From NCBI GenBank assembly GCA_018712945.1, contig DVFZ01000095.1, forward strand, positions 1-64,000: a stretch of DNA of 64,000 nucleotides. The letters run 5' to 3'. How positions within the stretch are numbered: the first letter of the stretch is position 1; every line of letters begins with the position of its first letter. Source of the DNA: Candidatus Pullichristensenella stercorigallinarum. Its GTDB lineage: Bacteria > Bacillota > Clostridia > Christensenellales > Aristaeellaceae. This document shows positions 23,707 to 32,045 of the stretch, piece after piece. Made by a program: the position numbers and the translations under genes. The notes below the pieces were generated by a model that was not told the origin of the DNA, did no database searches, and was given only the letters and a program-made list of their open reading frames with translations.

Positions 23707-24927
23707 ATGAAATACGTGATCATCGGCAATTCCGCGGCGGCCATCGGCGGCGTAGAGGGCATCCGCTCCCGGGACAAGACGGGCGGGATCACCCTCGTCA
23801 GCGACGAGAGCCACTTCACCTATTCCCGGCCGCTGATTTCCTATCTGCTGGAGGGCAAGACCGACCGGGAGCGCATGCTCTACCGGAGCCGGGACTTTTA
23901 CGAAAAAAACGGCGTCACCGCCTTGCTGGGGCGGCGCGCCGAACGGCTGGAAGACCACGCCGTGGTGCTCGACAGCGGCGAACGGCTGCCCTTCGACCGC
24001 CTGCTGGTGGCCACCGGTTCTAGCCCCATCGTGCCGCCGGTGCCGGGGCTGACGGATTATTACACGTTCATGACCCTGGACGAAGCCCTGCGCCTGGAGG
24101 CGGCGCTGACAAAGGAAAGCCGCGTGCTGATTGTCGGCGCGGGCCTGATCGGCCTCAAATGCCTGGAAGGCATCGCCGCGCGCGTGGGCGAGGCCACCGT
24201 GGCGGACCGCGCGCCGCAGATCCTGCCCAGCGTGCTGGACGCGGAAGCCGCCGCGCGCATGCAGGCGCACATTGAAAGCGCCTCCGGCGCGAAATTCCTG
24301 CTGGGTGATTCGCTCGCGCGCGTCGAGGGCCATACCGCGCATCTGGAGAGCGGCAGAGAAGCAGAGTTCGATATCCTCGTGCTGGCCGTGGGCGTGCGGC
24401 CCAACACGGCGCTCGTGCGCGAGGCTGGCGGCGAGGTGCGCCGCGGCATCGTCGTCGGCGACGGCGGGCGCACCTCCCTTGCGGACGTGTACGCCGCCGG
24501 AGACTGCCGCGAGTCCCGGGACGTGACCACCGGGCAGGAGCGCGTGCTGGCGCTGCTTCCCAACGCCTACATGCAGGGCCATAGCGCTGGCGTGAACATG
24601 GCCGGCGGCAGCGAAGTGTTTGACAAGGCCATCGCCATGAACGCCCTGGGCCTGTTCGGCCTGCACGCCATCACCGCCGGCAGCTACATCGGCACGCCGC
24701 GCGAACATGTGGACGCGAACCAGTATAAAAAGCTGTTTGTGCAGGACGGCCGTCTCAAGGGCTACATCCTGCTGGGCGACGTGGAACGCGCCGGCATCTA
24801 CACGGCGCTCATCCGCGAACAGACGCCGCTTTCGCAGGTAGACTTCGACCTCATTTTTGAAAAGCCGCAGCTCATGGCGTTTTCGCGCAGCGAGCGCGTG
24901 CGGCGGATGGGAGGGCTTCCGCAATGA
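23707..24927 (+). CDS. NAD(P)/FAD-dependent oxidoreductase of the split glutamate synthase
   Basis: 406 residues; ATG 23707 follows gaggagcgttgagc. FAD-binding Rossmann motif near the N-terminus (IIGNSAAAIGGVEGIR), NAD(P)-binding motif VLIVGAGLIGLKCLEG (about residues 140-155), and the second FAD segment VYAAGDCRE. Pyridine nucleotide-disulphide oxidoreductase / rubredoxin-reductase-like class I fold; no redox-active CxxxxC pair is visible. It presumably replaces GltD as electron input. It overlaps the next gene by 4 bp (ATGA). Confidence 0.88.
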   Translation: MKYVIIGNSAAAIGGVEGIRSRDKTGGITLVSDESHFTYSRPLISYLLEGKTDRERMLYRSRDFYEKNGVTALLGRRAERLEDHAVVLDSGERLPFDRLLVATGSSPIVPPVPGLTDYYTFMTLDEALRLEAALTKESRVLIVGAGLIGLKCLEGIAARVGEATVADRAPQILPSVLDAEAAARMQAHIESASGAKFLLGDSLARVEGHTAHLESGREAEFDILVLAVGVRPNTALVREAGGEVRRGIVVGDGGRTSLADVYAAGDCRESRDVTTGQERVLALLPNAYMQGHSAGVNMAGGSEVFDKAIAMNALGLFGLHAITAGSYIGTPREHVDANQYKKLFVQDGRLKGYILLGDVERAGIYTALIREQTPLSQVDFDLIFEKPQLMAFSRSERVRRMGGLPQ

Positions 24928-25646
24928 CCATCGACGCTAAAGGCATGGACTTTCAAACCCTCAACGCCCTCGTGCGCGACAGCGCCGACGGGGAAATCAC
25001 CATCGAAAATTGTCTCGGCCAGCGCTACATCGGCGACGGACTGAACGAAAAGCAAATCGTCATTCATGGCGTGGCCGGCAACGGCCTGGGCGCGTACCTG
25101 GACGGCGCGCGTATCACCGTATTCGGCAACGCCCAGGACGCCATGGGCGATACCATGAACGCCGGTGAAATCGTCGTGCACGGCTCCGCGGGCGACGCGG
25201 TGGGCTATGGCATGCGCGGCGGGCGCATCCTCATCCGCGATTCGGCGGGCTACCGTTCCGGCATCCACATGAAGGCCTATATGGAGCGCGTGCCCGTGCT
25301 GGTGATCGGCGGCTGCGCCGGCAGTTTCCTGGGCGAGTACCAGGCCGGAGGCCGCATCATCGTGCTGGGCCTCGGCCATGAAAATGAGCCGGTGGTGGGC
25401 AATTTCACCGGCACCGGCATGCACGGCGGCGCCATCTACCTGCGCACGCAGGCGCAGCCCCCGCAGCTTCCCCCGCAGGTGATGATGCGCCGGGCGGACG
25501 CGGCGGAAATGGAGGCCATCGCCCTCGACGTGCGCGCCTGGTGCGCGCAGTTTGGCGGCGACGCGGAGGAAATCCTCTCCGACCCGTTCCAAATCCTGCT
25601 GCCCAATACGGCCAACCCCTATAAACAGTTGTATACCCATAGCTGA
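24924..25646 (+). CDS. Split glutamate synthase, C-terminal GXGXG (GltB alpha-like) subunit
   Basis: 240 residues forming a right-handed beta-helix, the C-terminal domain of GltB: repeated G-x-G turns such as VAGNGLGAYLDG, GDTMNAGEIVVHGSAGDAVG, YGMRGGRILIRDSAGYRSG and GNFTGTGMHGGAIYLR. The domain is structural, holding the glutaminase and FMN domains together. Last of the five glutamate synthase genes. The preceding four genes end or start within a few bases of each other, so the complex is probably made stoichiometrically. Confidence 0.9.
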   Translation: MTIDAKGMDFQTLNALVRDSADGEITIENCLGQRYIGDGLNEKQIVIHGVAGNGLGAYLDGARITVFGNAQDAMGDTMNAGEIVVHGSAGDAVGYGMRGGRILIRDSAGYRSGIHMKAYMERVPVLVIGGCAGSFLGEYQAGGRIIVLGLGHENEPVVGNFTGTGMHGGAIYLRTQAQPPQLPPQVMMRRADAAEMEAIALDVRAWCAQFGGDAEEILSDPFQILLPNTANPYKQLYTHS

Positions 25647-25669
25647 GATAGAAGTGCGGAGGATAAAGC

Positions 25670-26149
25670 ATGTATGCGCTGACGTTTCGATATGCGCAGC
25701 CAGAGGATTGCGGGCTGATTTTGGGGTTTATTCAAGCGCTCGCGGAATACGAGGGAATGCTGGAGGAAGTGGTGGCGACCGAACCCCTTCTGCGGGAATG
25801 GATATTTGAAAATAAAAAAGCGGAGGTTTTGTTTGCCTGCGAGGACGGAAGGGAAGTGGGCTTCGCGCTGTTTTTCCATAACTTTTCCACCTTCCTTGGC
25901 CGGGCCGGTATTTATCTGGAGGATCTTTATGTGATGCCGGAATATCGCGGGCGCGGATACGGGAAGGCGCTTTTAAGGCGGTTGGCAAAGATCGCTGTCG
26001 AACGGGGATGCGGACGGCTGGAATGGTGGTGCCTCGATTGGAACCGGCCCAGTATAGATTTTTACCTGTCCCTGGGGGCGGAGCCGATGCAAGACTGGAC
26101 GGTGTACCGCATTGCCGGGGATACGCTGGCAACCCTGGCGGAAGGATAA
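25670..26149 (+). CDS. GNAT acetyltransferase, spermidine/diamine acetyltransferase-like
   Basis: 159 residues, ATG after gtgcggaggataaagc. Acetyl-CoA pyrophosphate loop MPEYRGRGYGKALLRRL (about residues 85-100). The C-terminal LDWNRPSIDFYLSLGAEP matches the characteristic WN-PSI-FY block of eukaryotic-type spermidine/spermine and thialysine N-acetyltransferases, so a small amine is the likely acceptor. 23 bp downstream of the glutamate synthase operon, possibly read through into it. Confidence 0.8.
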   Translation: MYALTFRYAQPEDCGLILGFIQALAEYEGMLEEVVATEPLLREWIFENKKAEVLFACEDGREVGFALFFHNFSTFLGRAGIYLEDLYVMPEYRGRGYGKALLRRLAKIAVERGCGRLEWWCLDWNRPSIDFYLSLGAEPMQDWTVYRIAGDTLATLAEG

Positions 26150-26213
26150 TTTTCCGCATTCCGGCGCTTGCCAATGGAGGGGCAGGTTTTCACGGCTGGC
26201 GCGGCAATCGCAA

Positions 26214-26309
26214 AGCAACCGGGACGGTTTCACGCCCCGGTTGCTTTATCTTTCGGCTCTGCCCTGCGTTTCAAGGACAGAAGAAGAGGGATCGGCAAAA
26301 TGCCGGTCC
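26214..26309. terminator. Two convergent terminators
   Basis: agcaaccggg/ccccggttgct (26214-26245) followed by ttatcttt ends plus-strand transcription from the glutamate synthase/GNAT side. On the minus strand GGGACCGGC-ATTT-TGCCGATCCC (26287-26309) followed by TCTTCTTCT ends the large operon whose last gene stops at 26316. Confidence 0.75.
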
Positions 26310-26315
26310 CTTTGT

Positions 26316-27068
26316 TCAGCGTTCCGCGCGGATCAGGGCGCGCACGGCCTCGACCGCCGTGCGGATGGCGCTGGAGCTGTCGTGCGTTTCGGGGTTGGAA
26401 AGCCCCTGGCGGGCGCGTTCTTGGTTCCAAACGGCGGTGAGCACGCAGCCGGCGCGCACGCGCAGCGTCTGGGCGACGATGAACAGCGCGGCGCTTTCCA
26501 TTTCCGAAGCCAGGCAGCCGGCCTTGATCCAGGCGCGCCACTTGTACTGCAATTCGTCCCCCACAGGCATGCGCTCCGGGGAATGTTGGCCGTAGAAGGA
26601 GTCCTTGCAGTGCACGACGCCCGTGTGGCAGGGATAACCCAGCGCCCGCGCCGCCCGCGCCAGCGCGTTGGTGACCGTCAGGTCGGCCACGGCGGGATAT
26701 TCGATGGGGGCGTACTCCCGCGAAGTGCCCTCCATGCGCACCGCGCCGGTGGCCACCACCAGGTTGCCGCCGATAACTTCGGTTTGCATGCCGCCGCAGG
26801 TGCCCACGCGGATCAGTGTGCGCACGCCCGTCTGGCACAATTCCTCCACGCCGATGGCCGTGGAGGGGCCGCCCATGCCGGTGGACATGACCAGCACGTT
26901 TTCGCCCTCCAGGCTGCCCAGCCAGGTGGTGTATTCGCGGTTCTGGTGGTAAAAGCGCGGCGCGTCCAGCAGCGCGGCAATGGATTCCACCCGGCCGGGG
27001 TCACCGGGCAGTATGGCGTATTTAGCCGCGTGCGAATCGTCAAAGCCGATGTGATACATGGTTTTCAT
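26316..27068 (-). CDS. Nucleoside phosphorylase, uridine phosphorylase-like
   Basis: 250 residues from ATG 27068 (cggaggatctcaaa before it). PNP/UDP phosphorylase family type I: ILPGDPGRVESIA (phosphate), STGMGGPSTAIGVEEL, IRVGTCGGMQTEV and the purine/pyrimidine-side block GCLASEMESAALF. The MESAAL helix and WIKAGCLASE resemble uridine phosphorylase more than PNP. It cleaves a nucleoside with phosphate to base and (deoxy)ribose-1-phosphate. It overlaps yqeG by 29 bp, making it the tail of the nitrogenase-like operon. A link to radical-SAM by-products such as 5'-deoxyadenosine is speculative. Confidence 0.85.
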   Translation of the reverse strand: MKTMYHIGFDDSHAAKYAILPGDPGRVESIAALLDAPRFYHQNREYTTWLGSLEGENVLVMSTGMGGPSTAIGVEELCQTGVRTLIRVGTCGGMQTEVIGGNLVVATGAVRMEGTSREYAPIEYPAVADLTVTNALARAARALGYPCHTGVVHCKDSFYGQHSPERMPVGDELQYKWRAWIKAGCLASEMESAALFIVAQTLRVRAGCVLTAVWNQERARQGLSNPETHDSSSAIRTAVEAVRALIRAER

Positions 27069-27609
27069 TTTGAGATCCTCCGATCTTGCGCCTACGGGCG
27101 CATAAAAGCCGGTCAAGGCGCAAAAGCAACTTTTCCAGCCGCCGCCGCTTGCGGAAAGCCACGGGGTCTTCCGCCTCGCACAGCGGCTCTACAATCACCG
27201 TTTGCATGCCCGCCGAGTTTCCGCCGAGGATGTCGGTAAAGAGCTGGTCGCCGACCACCATGCAGGCGTCCGGGGCGTGGCCCAGCGCCTGGGCGGCGCG
27301 GTCGTAGCCTTCGCGCCGGGGCTTTTGCGCGTGGGAGACATACTTGGCCCCATAGCGCCGTGCAAACGGTTCGACGCGCTCGGGGTCGTTGTTGGAAACA
27401 AACGCCATGGGGATATCCGCGCGCCGCAATGTGTCAAACCAGGCTTCGGCCTCCCGCGTCGCCTCGGGCGCGTCTACGCGCGAAACGGTGTTGTCAATGT
27501 CGAGCAGAAGCGCGCTGCATCCGCAGCCGCGGATAAATTCGGGCGTCACATCCGCGACGCCCCGGGCATAATACATGGGAAAAAAACGTCTTTGTGAAAG
27601 TGCTTGCAT
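27040..27609 (-). CDS. yqeG: YqeG-family HAD IIIA phosphatase
   Basis: 189 residues. HAD motif I LLLDIDNTVSR, motif II SNNDPERV, Lys in AQKPRREGYDRA and motif IV VVGDQLFTDILGGNSAG are all present. YqeG-like enzymes are small phosphatases; relatives dephosphorylate phosphatidylglycerol phosphate, and the bacterial substrate is not certain here. ATG 27609 follows gggggacgaggaacc. 15 bp after the NifB-like gene and overlapping the phosphorylase, so co-transcribed, though it may be a housekeeping passenger. Confidence 0.85.
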   Translation of the reverse strand: MQALSQRRFFPMYYARGVADVTPEFIRGCGCSALLLDIDNTVSRVDAPEATREAEAWFDTLRRADIPMAFVSNNDPERVEPFARRYGAKYVSHAQKPRREGYDRAAQALGHAPDACMVVGDQLFTDILGGNSAGMQTVIVEPLCEAEDPVAFRKRRRLEKLLLRLDRLLCARRRKIGGSQNENHVSHRL

Positions 27610-27624
27610 GGTTCCTCGTCCCCC

Positions 27625-28425
27625 TCATTCGTCGGCGTCGATAATGGCGTCGGCCCGGCAGTGGCGGCAGCGGGTGAATTGCTCGATGCAGTCGCCGCAT
27701 TGCGCGCGCACGCTGTCGATCAATTCGCGGCTGGGCGCTTCGCGCCTGCGGGCGTCCGGGCGGGGGATGAGGGGCAATACGTTGTGAATATAGGCCCCCA
27801 ACTCCGCCACGCGGCGCGCCACCAGGGGGATTTCGCGGTCGTTCTCGCCGGGCACGAGCACGCTGTTGACCTTTACGCACAGGCCGTGCGCGGCGGCCAG
27901 GCGGATGCCCTCGAGCTGGTTGGCGAGCAGGCGGCGGAAGGCGCCGCCGTCGCGCCTTCCCTCCACATGTTCGTAAATCAGGCGCGCGCAGTCCACCGTC
28001 AGGCAGTTGACCGTCACCGTCAGCGTTTCCACGCCCAGGCGGAGGATGCGTTCGAGCCGCTCCGGAAGCAAAAGCCCGTTGGTGCTCAGGCAGATGTGAA
28101 TATCGTCAAACGCTGCGCGCACCCCTGCGATGGTTTCAAACGTAGCTTCGTTAAACAGGGGTTCGCCCGGGCCGGCGATGCCGACAATGCGGATGGGCGT
28201 GCCGCCCTGGCGCACGCGGCGCACGTGCTCCACGGCCTGCTGCGGGGTGAGCACGCCGCTGGTCAGGCCAGGCATGCAGCCGTGCACGCAGGTGTCGCCC
28301 CCGGCGGGGTTGCAGAAACTGCACTTGATGTTGCACTTCGGCGCCACGCTCAGGTGCATGCGCGCCACGCGCGCCGGGGCGTTTTGAAAGCAGGGATGGG
28401 CGAATTTCGGCGCGTTGCCGGGCAA
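27625..28425 (-). CDS. NifB-like radical SAM cofactor-maturation protein
   Basis: 266 residues. The start is inferred as TTG 28425: aaggag lies nine bases upstream and the conserved HPCF block begins eleven residues in. It follows the DppC stop by 5 bp. Motifs in order: HPCF; ARMHLSVAPKCNIKCSFCN with the CxxxCxxC SAM-cluster triad; LTPQQAVEHV; IAGPGEPLFN; STNGLLLPERL; NQLEGIRLAAAHGLCVKVNS; HNVLPLI; C-terminal CRHCRADAI. These are the landmarks of nitrogenase NifB, which fuses two 4Fe-4S clusters and inserts carbide to give NifB-co (8Fe-9S-C). No NifX domain is fused. Its presence implies that the neighbouring reductase holds a complex Fe-S cofactor. Confidence 0.92.
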   Translation of the reverse strand: MPGNAPKFAHPCFQNAPARVARMHLSVAPKCNIKCSFCNPAGGDTCVHGCMPGLTSGVLTPQQAVEHVRRVRQGGTPIRIVGIAGPGEPLFNEATFETIAGVRAAFDDIHICLSTNGLLLPERLERILRLGVETLTVTVNCLTVDCARLIYEHVEGRRDGGAFRRLLANQLEGIRLAAAHGLCVKVNSVLVPGENDREIPLVARRVAELGAYIHNVLPLIPRPDARRREAPSRELIDSVRAQCGDCIEQFTRCRHCRADAIIDADE

Positions 28426-28430
28426 GTGTC

Positions 28431-29381
28431 TCAGCTCCTTCGTCTGGCGTAGGGGTCCAAAGCGTCGTTGAGGCCGTCGCCAAAGATGTTGAAGGCCACC
28501 ACGATCAAAATCAGCGCAATGCCGGGGAAAAGGATGTACCAGGGGCAAACCGTCATATAGCCGCGCGCGTCGGAAATCATATTGCCCAGCGAAGGCGCGG
28601 GCGCGGGAATGCCGTAGCCAAAGAAGCTCATGCCCGCCTCATACATGATCGCGCCGGGTACGCCCATGGAAAAGGATACGATAATCAGCGAAAGGCAGTT
28701 GGGCAAAATCTGCTTGACGATGATCCACAGGCCCGAAGCGCCCAGGGCACGGGAGGCGCGCACATAGTCTTTGTTTTTGAGCTTGAGCGCCTGGCCGCGG
28801 ATCAGCCGGGCCACGTCCGGCCAGCCGACCAGCATAATGGCGATGCAGATGGTCATCAGGCTTGGCCCGAGGATCAACGTAATCACCATGGCCAGCAGCA
28901 TCACCGGGAAGGCGAGGAAGATATCCGTTATGCGCATGATCAGCGCGTCTACCCAGCCGCCGTAATAGGCGGAAACCACGCCCAGCGTCACGCCCAGCAG
29001 CATGGTCAGGCCGCGGGCCACCACGCCCACCAGCAGCGATACGCGCACGCCGTAGAGCACGCGGGAGAAGATATCGCGGCCGAGCTGGTCGCTGCCCATA
29101 ATGTTTTGCAGGCTCGGCGGGTAGGGCGGCAATATGGTTTCGCCGTCCACGATGCGGCGGCTTTCAATCGCCTCGGGGTCAAGGGCGGGGATCAGCGGGG
29201 CAATCACCGCCAGGATAACAAACAGCACGATCATGCCCAGGCCAATCATGGCGGCCTTGTCTTTTTTCAGGCGCTTCCAGGCGTCGGAGTAGAGGCTGCG
29301 GCTGCCCAGGTCTTCGTTTTCCAGCATTTTGCGGTAACGGGGGTTTTTCGGCAGATAGTTGCCGTCGCGTTCTTTTTTCAT
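28431..29381 (-). CDS. ABC transporter permease, DppC type
   Basis: 316 residues. A cytoplasmic N-terminus, six predicted membrane helices and the binding-protein-dependent transport (EAA) loop RASRALGASGLWIIVKQILPN place it in the dipeptide/oligopeptide/nickel DppC family. The N-terminal half has the family's external SDQLGRDIFSRVLYG segment. It pairs with DppB encoded immediately upstream (1 bp overlap). Together with the solute-binding protein and two ATPases it completes one importer located inside the nitrogenase-like operon. Confidence 0.93.
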   Translation of the reverse strand: MKKERDGNYLPKNPRYRKMLENEDLGSRSLYSDAWKRLKKDKAAMIGLGMIVLFVILAVIAPLIPALDPEAIESRRIVDGETILPPYPPSLQNIMGSDQLGRDIFSRVLYGVRVSLLVGVVARGLTMLLGVTLGVVSAYYGGWVDALIMRITDIFLAFPVMLLAMVITLILGPSLMTICIAIMLVGWPDVARLIRGQALKLKNKDYVRASRALGASGLWIIVKQILPNCLSLIIVSFSMGVPGAIMYEAGMSFFGYGIPAPAPSLGNMISDARGYMTVCPWYILFPGIALILIVVAFNIFGDGLNDALDPYARRRS

Positions 29382-30331
29382 TACGCCTGCCCTCCCTTCT
29401 GGCTGACGCGCACACGGGGATCCACAAGCCCGTAGAGTATATCCACGATCAGGTTGACGCCGCAGATGGTTACGGCGAGCACCAGCACCGTGGCTTGCAG
29501 GGCGGGCATGTCCTTATAAAACAGCGCGTCGTAGCCGTATTTGCCGATGCCCGGCCAGGAAAAGACGCTTTCGACGATCATCGTGCCGGTAATCAGGCGG
29601 CTGATATCCGTGCCGACCAGCGAAAGGATGGGGATCAGGGCGTTTTTCATCGTGTGCCGCCAGATGATGAACCGCTCCTGCAACCCCTTGGCCCGCGTGG
29701 TGCGGATATAGTTTTGCGGCAGCACCTCCAGGAAGGCCGAGCGCGATACGCGCGCCATCATGCCCGCCGAGGGGATACCCAACGTCAGCGCGGGCAGGAT
29801 GATATAGCGGTCAAAGCCCACGCCGTAGCCCGAAGGGGGCAGCCATTGCAGCGTCACCGCGAAAAGGAGCTGCAAAATCAGCGCAAACCAGAATTGGGGA
29901 ATTGATAGCCCCAGCACGCCGAAGGCCGTCACGCCGCGGTCCACCAGCGAGCCGCGCCGCACGGCGGCGATCATGCCCAGCATGACGCCCAGCACGATGC
30001 CCACCACTTCAGTGGCCAGCGCCAGCGTAATCGTCTTGGGATATACGTTTGCCAGCTCCGTGGCGATATCTCTGCGGCTGTGGTAAGAGCGGCCGAAATC
30101 CCCGTGCAGAAGATCTTTGATATAGTTAATATATTGAATGTGGATCGGCTTGTCCAATCCATAGGCTTCGCGGATACTCTGCACAGTCGCTTCGTCGGCA
30201 TAGTCGCCGGCGATGATGCGGGCGGTGTCGCCGGGCAACACGTTGACCAGCAGAAACACGACGATCGTCAGGCCGATCAGGACGGGAATCATGATCAGTA
30301 GCCTGCGGAGAATGTACTTGAACATAGCCAT
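29381..30331 (-). CDS. ABC transporter permease, DppB type
   Basis: 316 residues from the ATG at 30331 (ATG 30325 is an alternative). Membrane helix 1 (LLIMIPVLIGLTIVVFLLV) is followed by the conserved LPGDTARIIAG. The cytoplasmic EAA loop reads RTTRAKGLQERFIIWRHTMKN and a late block GTMIVESVFSWPGIGKYG; both are DppB/NikB hallmarks. Forms the transmembrane pore with DppC. Confidence 0.93.
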   Translation of the reverse strand: MAMFKYILRRLLIMIPVLIGLTIVVFLLVNVLPGDTARIIAGDYADEATVQSIREAYGLDKPIHIQYINYIKDLLHGDFGRSYHSRRDIATELANVYPKTITLALATEVVGIVLGVMLGMIAAVRRGSLVDRGVTAFGVLGLSIPQFWFALILQLLFAVTLQWLPPSGYGVGFDRYIILPALTLGIPSAGMMARVSRSAFLEVLPQNYIRTTRAKGLQERFIIWRHTMKNALIPILSLVGTDISRLITGTMIVESVFSWPGIGKYGYDALFYKDMPALQATVLVLAVTICGVNLIVDILYGLVDPRVRVSQKGGQA

Positions 30332-30353
30332 CCTGCTTTCCTGCAATTTTGGA

Positions 30354-30383
30354 GGGCACGGCGGAGAAGGCTCCGCCATGCCC
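30354..30383 (-). terminator. Hairpin downstream of the solute-binding protein gene
   Basis: gggcacggcggag/ctccgccatgccc, 30 bp between the binding-protein stop and dppB, without a T-run. Such intercistronic hairpins usually protect the binding-protein mRNA or thin out transcription into the permeases. Confidence 0.55.
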
Positions 30384-30394
30384 ATGACCGGACG

Positions 30395-31984
30395 TTACTT
30401 GTCCAGCCAGACTCTGTGATACGTGGTTACATCCAGCGCGCTGGGGCAATAGTTCTTGACATAGGGCTGGCACACATCCACATAGATGTTGTGGTCCAGA
30501 TAGGCATAGGGCAGGTCTTCGAGCACCATGTCGTCAATCTGGCGGTAGAGCTCGTCGCGCTCGGCGTCGTCTGTAGAGGCGCGGGCCTGCTCGATCAGGG
30601 CGTCCACTTCGGGGTTGCTGTAACGGGCGTAGTTGCCGGCGGAACCGATGTTGCTGGAATGGAAGGTGGTGTAGACCATCGCGTCCGGATCGGGATAGGC
30701 GGCCACCACGTTGCCCCAGGCGATCTTGAACTGGCCGTTGTCGCGGGCCTCGTTGTAGGCGGTGTTGTCCATGGCGGCAATTTCGATGTTGATGCCGATC
30801 TCCTTGAGGTTCTGCTGATAGATCTCAAGAATCTTGATATTGTTGTTCCATGCGGGGGTGATTACCTGGAACACCTCGTCGATGCCGTCCGGATAGCCGG
30901 CCTCGGCCATCTTTTCCTTGGCAAGTTCGAGATTGCGCGGGGATTCGGTGCATTCCTCGCCGCCGCCGAGCATGTCAGGCAGCAGCAGGCGGTCCGCATA
31001 GGAGGCGCGGTACTGCAGAAGCTCCAGCACAGCCTGGGTATCCAGCGCGTACCACACAGCCTCGCGCAGCGCCTTGTTCGAGCCGAAGGGCTCCTGCTCC
31101 ATGTTGAACATCAGGAAGGCGGTGTGCAGCGTGTAGGCGTAGCCGATGCTGTCGGCGTAGGTGGGATCGCTGGTGATGCGCTCATAATGCGCGGGGGTGA
31201 TCCAGGCGATATCCAGCGTGCCGGCGTCGAATTCGACGATGCGGGTGTTCTCATCGTTGATCACGCGGAACTTCACGGCGTCCAGATACGGGCGGCCTCC
31301 CCAGTAATCCTCAAAGGCGTTGATGGTCAAATCCTGGTTGAAATTCCACTGGCCCAGGGTGAACGGGCCGGCGGCGACCACGTTCAGGCCAAAGTCCTCG
31401 CCGTACTCCTCCACGGCTTCCTGCGGCACAACCGCAAGGCTGGCGGAGGCCAGCATGGAGATGAACGGGGCAAAGGGCTCGACCAGGGTCAGCTCGAGCG
31501 TATAGTCGTCCACGACCTTGATGCCGGTGATCTCGTCCGCTTCGCCGTTCTGGAACTCCTCAAAGCCGACCAGCTTGTTGAGCATCCAGGCCGCGGAAGA
31601 AGCAGTTTCGGGGTTGGCGATGCGCTCAAAGGAGTACTTGAAGTCCTGCGCGACCACTTCGCGGCCGTTGTGGAACTTCGCGCCTTCGCGGAGGATGAAG
31701 GTCCAGGTCAGGCCGTCCTCAGATACGCTCCACTCCTTGGCGATGCCCTCCTCGATGCCGGTGCCTTCGGGATTGAGGCGTACCAGTCCCTCGAGGATGT
31801 TGGCGGCCACGATGTTCTGATCCCAGGCGGTAAGGGTTGCCGGGTCAAAGTTCATCGGGTCGGCCGATACGTAGGCCACCAAGGTGCCGCCGTACTTCGG
31901 TTCTTCGCTCTCCTCCGCAAGCGCGAAAGGCGCGCACAGCAGAGCAAGGGCCAGCAGCAGGGATACCAGTTTTCGGATATGCAT
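30395..31984 (-). CDS. Solute-binding protein of a DppA/NikA-type ABC importer
   Basis: 529 residues; ATG 31984 follows gcaaggaggacagacaa. Signal peptide MHIRKLVSLLLALALLCAPFALA (no lipobox Cys). Mature family 5 (SBP_bac_5) features: KYGGTLVAYVSADPMNFDP, LVRLNPEGTGIEEGIAKEWS, REGAKFHNGREVVAQDFKYS and VVAAGPFTLGQW. The family carries peptides, opines, nickel and heme; the ligand cannot be read from sequence. Lacking lipidation it needs another way to stay at the cell surface of a Gram-positive cell. It lies between DppF and DppB, flanked by hairpins on both sides. Confidence 0.92.
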   Translation of the reverse strand: MHIRKLVSLLLALALLCAPFALAEESEEPKYGGTLVAYVSADPMNFDPATLTAWDQNIVAANILEGLVRLNPEGTGIEEGIAKEWSVSEDGLTWTFILREGAKFHNGREVVAQDFKYSFERIANPETASSAAWMLNKLVGFEEFQNGEADEITGIKVVDDYTLELTLVEPFAPFISMLASASLAVVPQEAVEEYGEDFGLNVVAAGPFTLGQWNFNQDLTINAFEDYWGGRPYLDAVKFRVINDENTRIVEFDAGTLDIAWITPAHYERITSDPTYADSIGYAYTLHTAFLMFNMEQEPFGSNKALREAVWYALDTQAVLELLQYRASYADRLLLPDMLGGGEECTESPRNLELAKEKMAEAGYPDGIDEVFQVITPAWNNNIKILEIYQQNLKEIGINIEIAAMDNTAYNEARDNGQFKIAWGNVVAAYPDPDAMVYTTFHSSNIGSAGNYARYSNPEVDALIEQARASTDDAERDELYRQIDDMVLEDLPYAYLDHNIYVDVCQPYVKNYCPSALDVTTYHRVWLDK

Positions 31985-32014
31985 TTGTCTGTCCTCCTTG
32001 CGGTTTTTATATAG

Positions 32015-32040
32015 GCGGGGCAGGGGTTTGGCCGCCCCGC
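32015..32040 (-). terminator. Intercistronic hairpin upstream of the binding-protein gene
   Basis: gcggggc/gccccgc with a 12-base loop, between the dppF stop (32046) and the binding-protein start (31984). No convincing T-run; possibly an RNA-processing or stability element. Confidence 0.45.
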
Positions 32041-32045
32041 GTATA

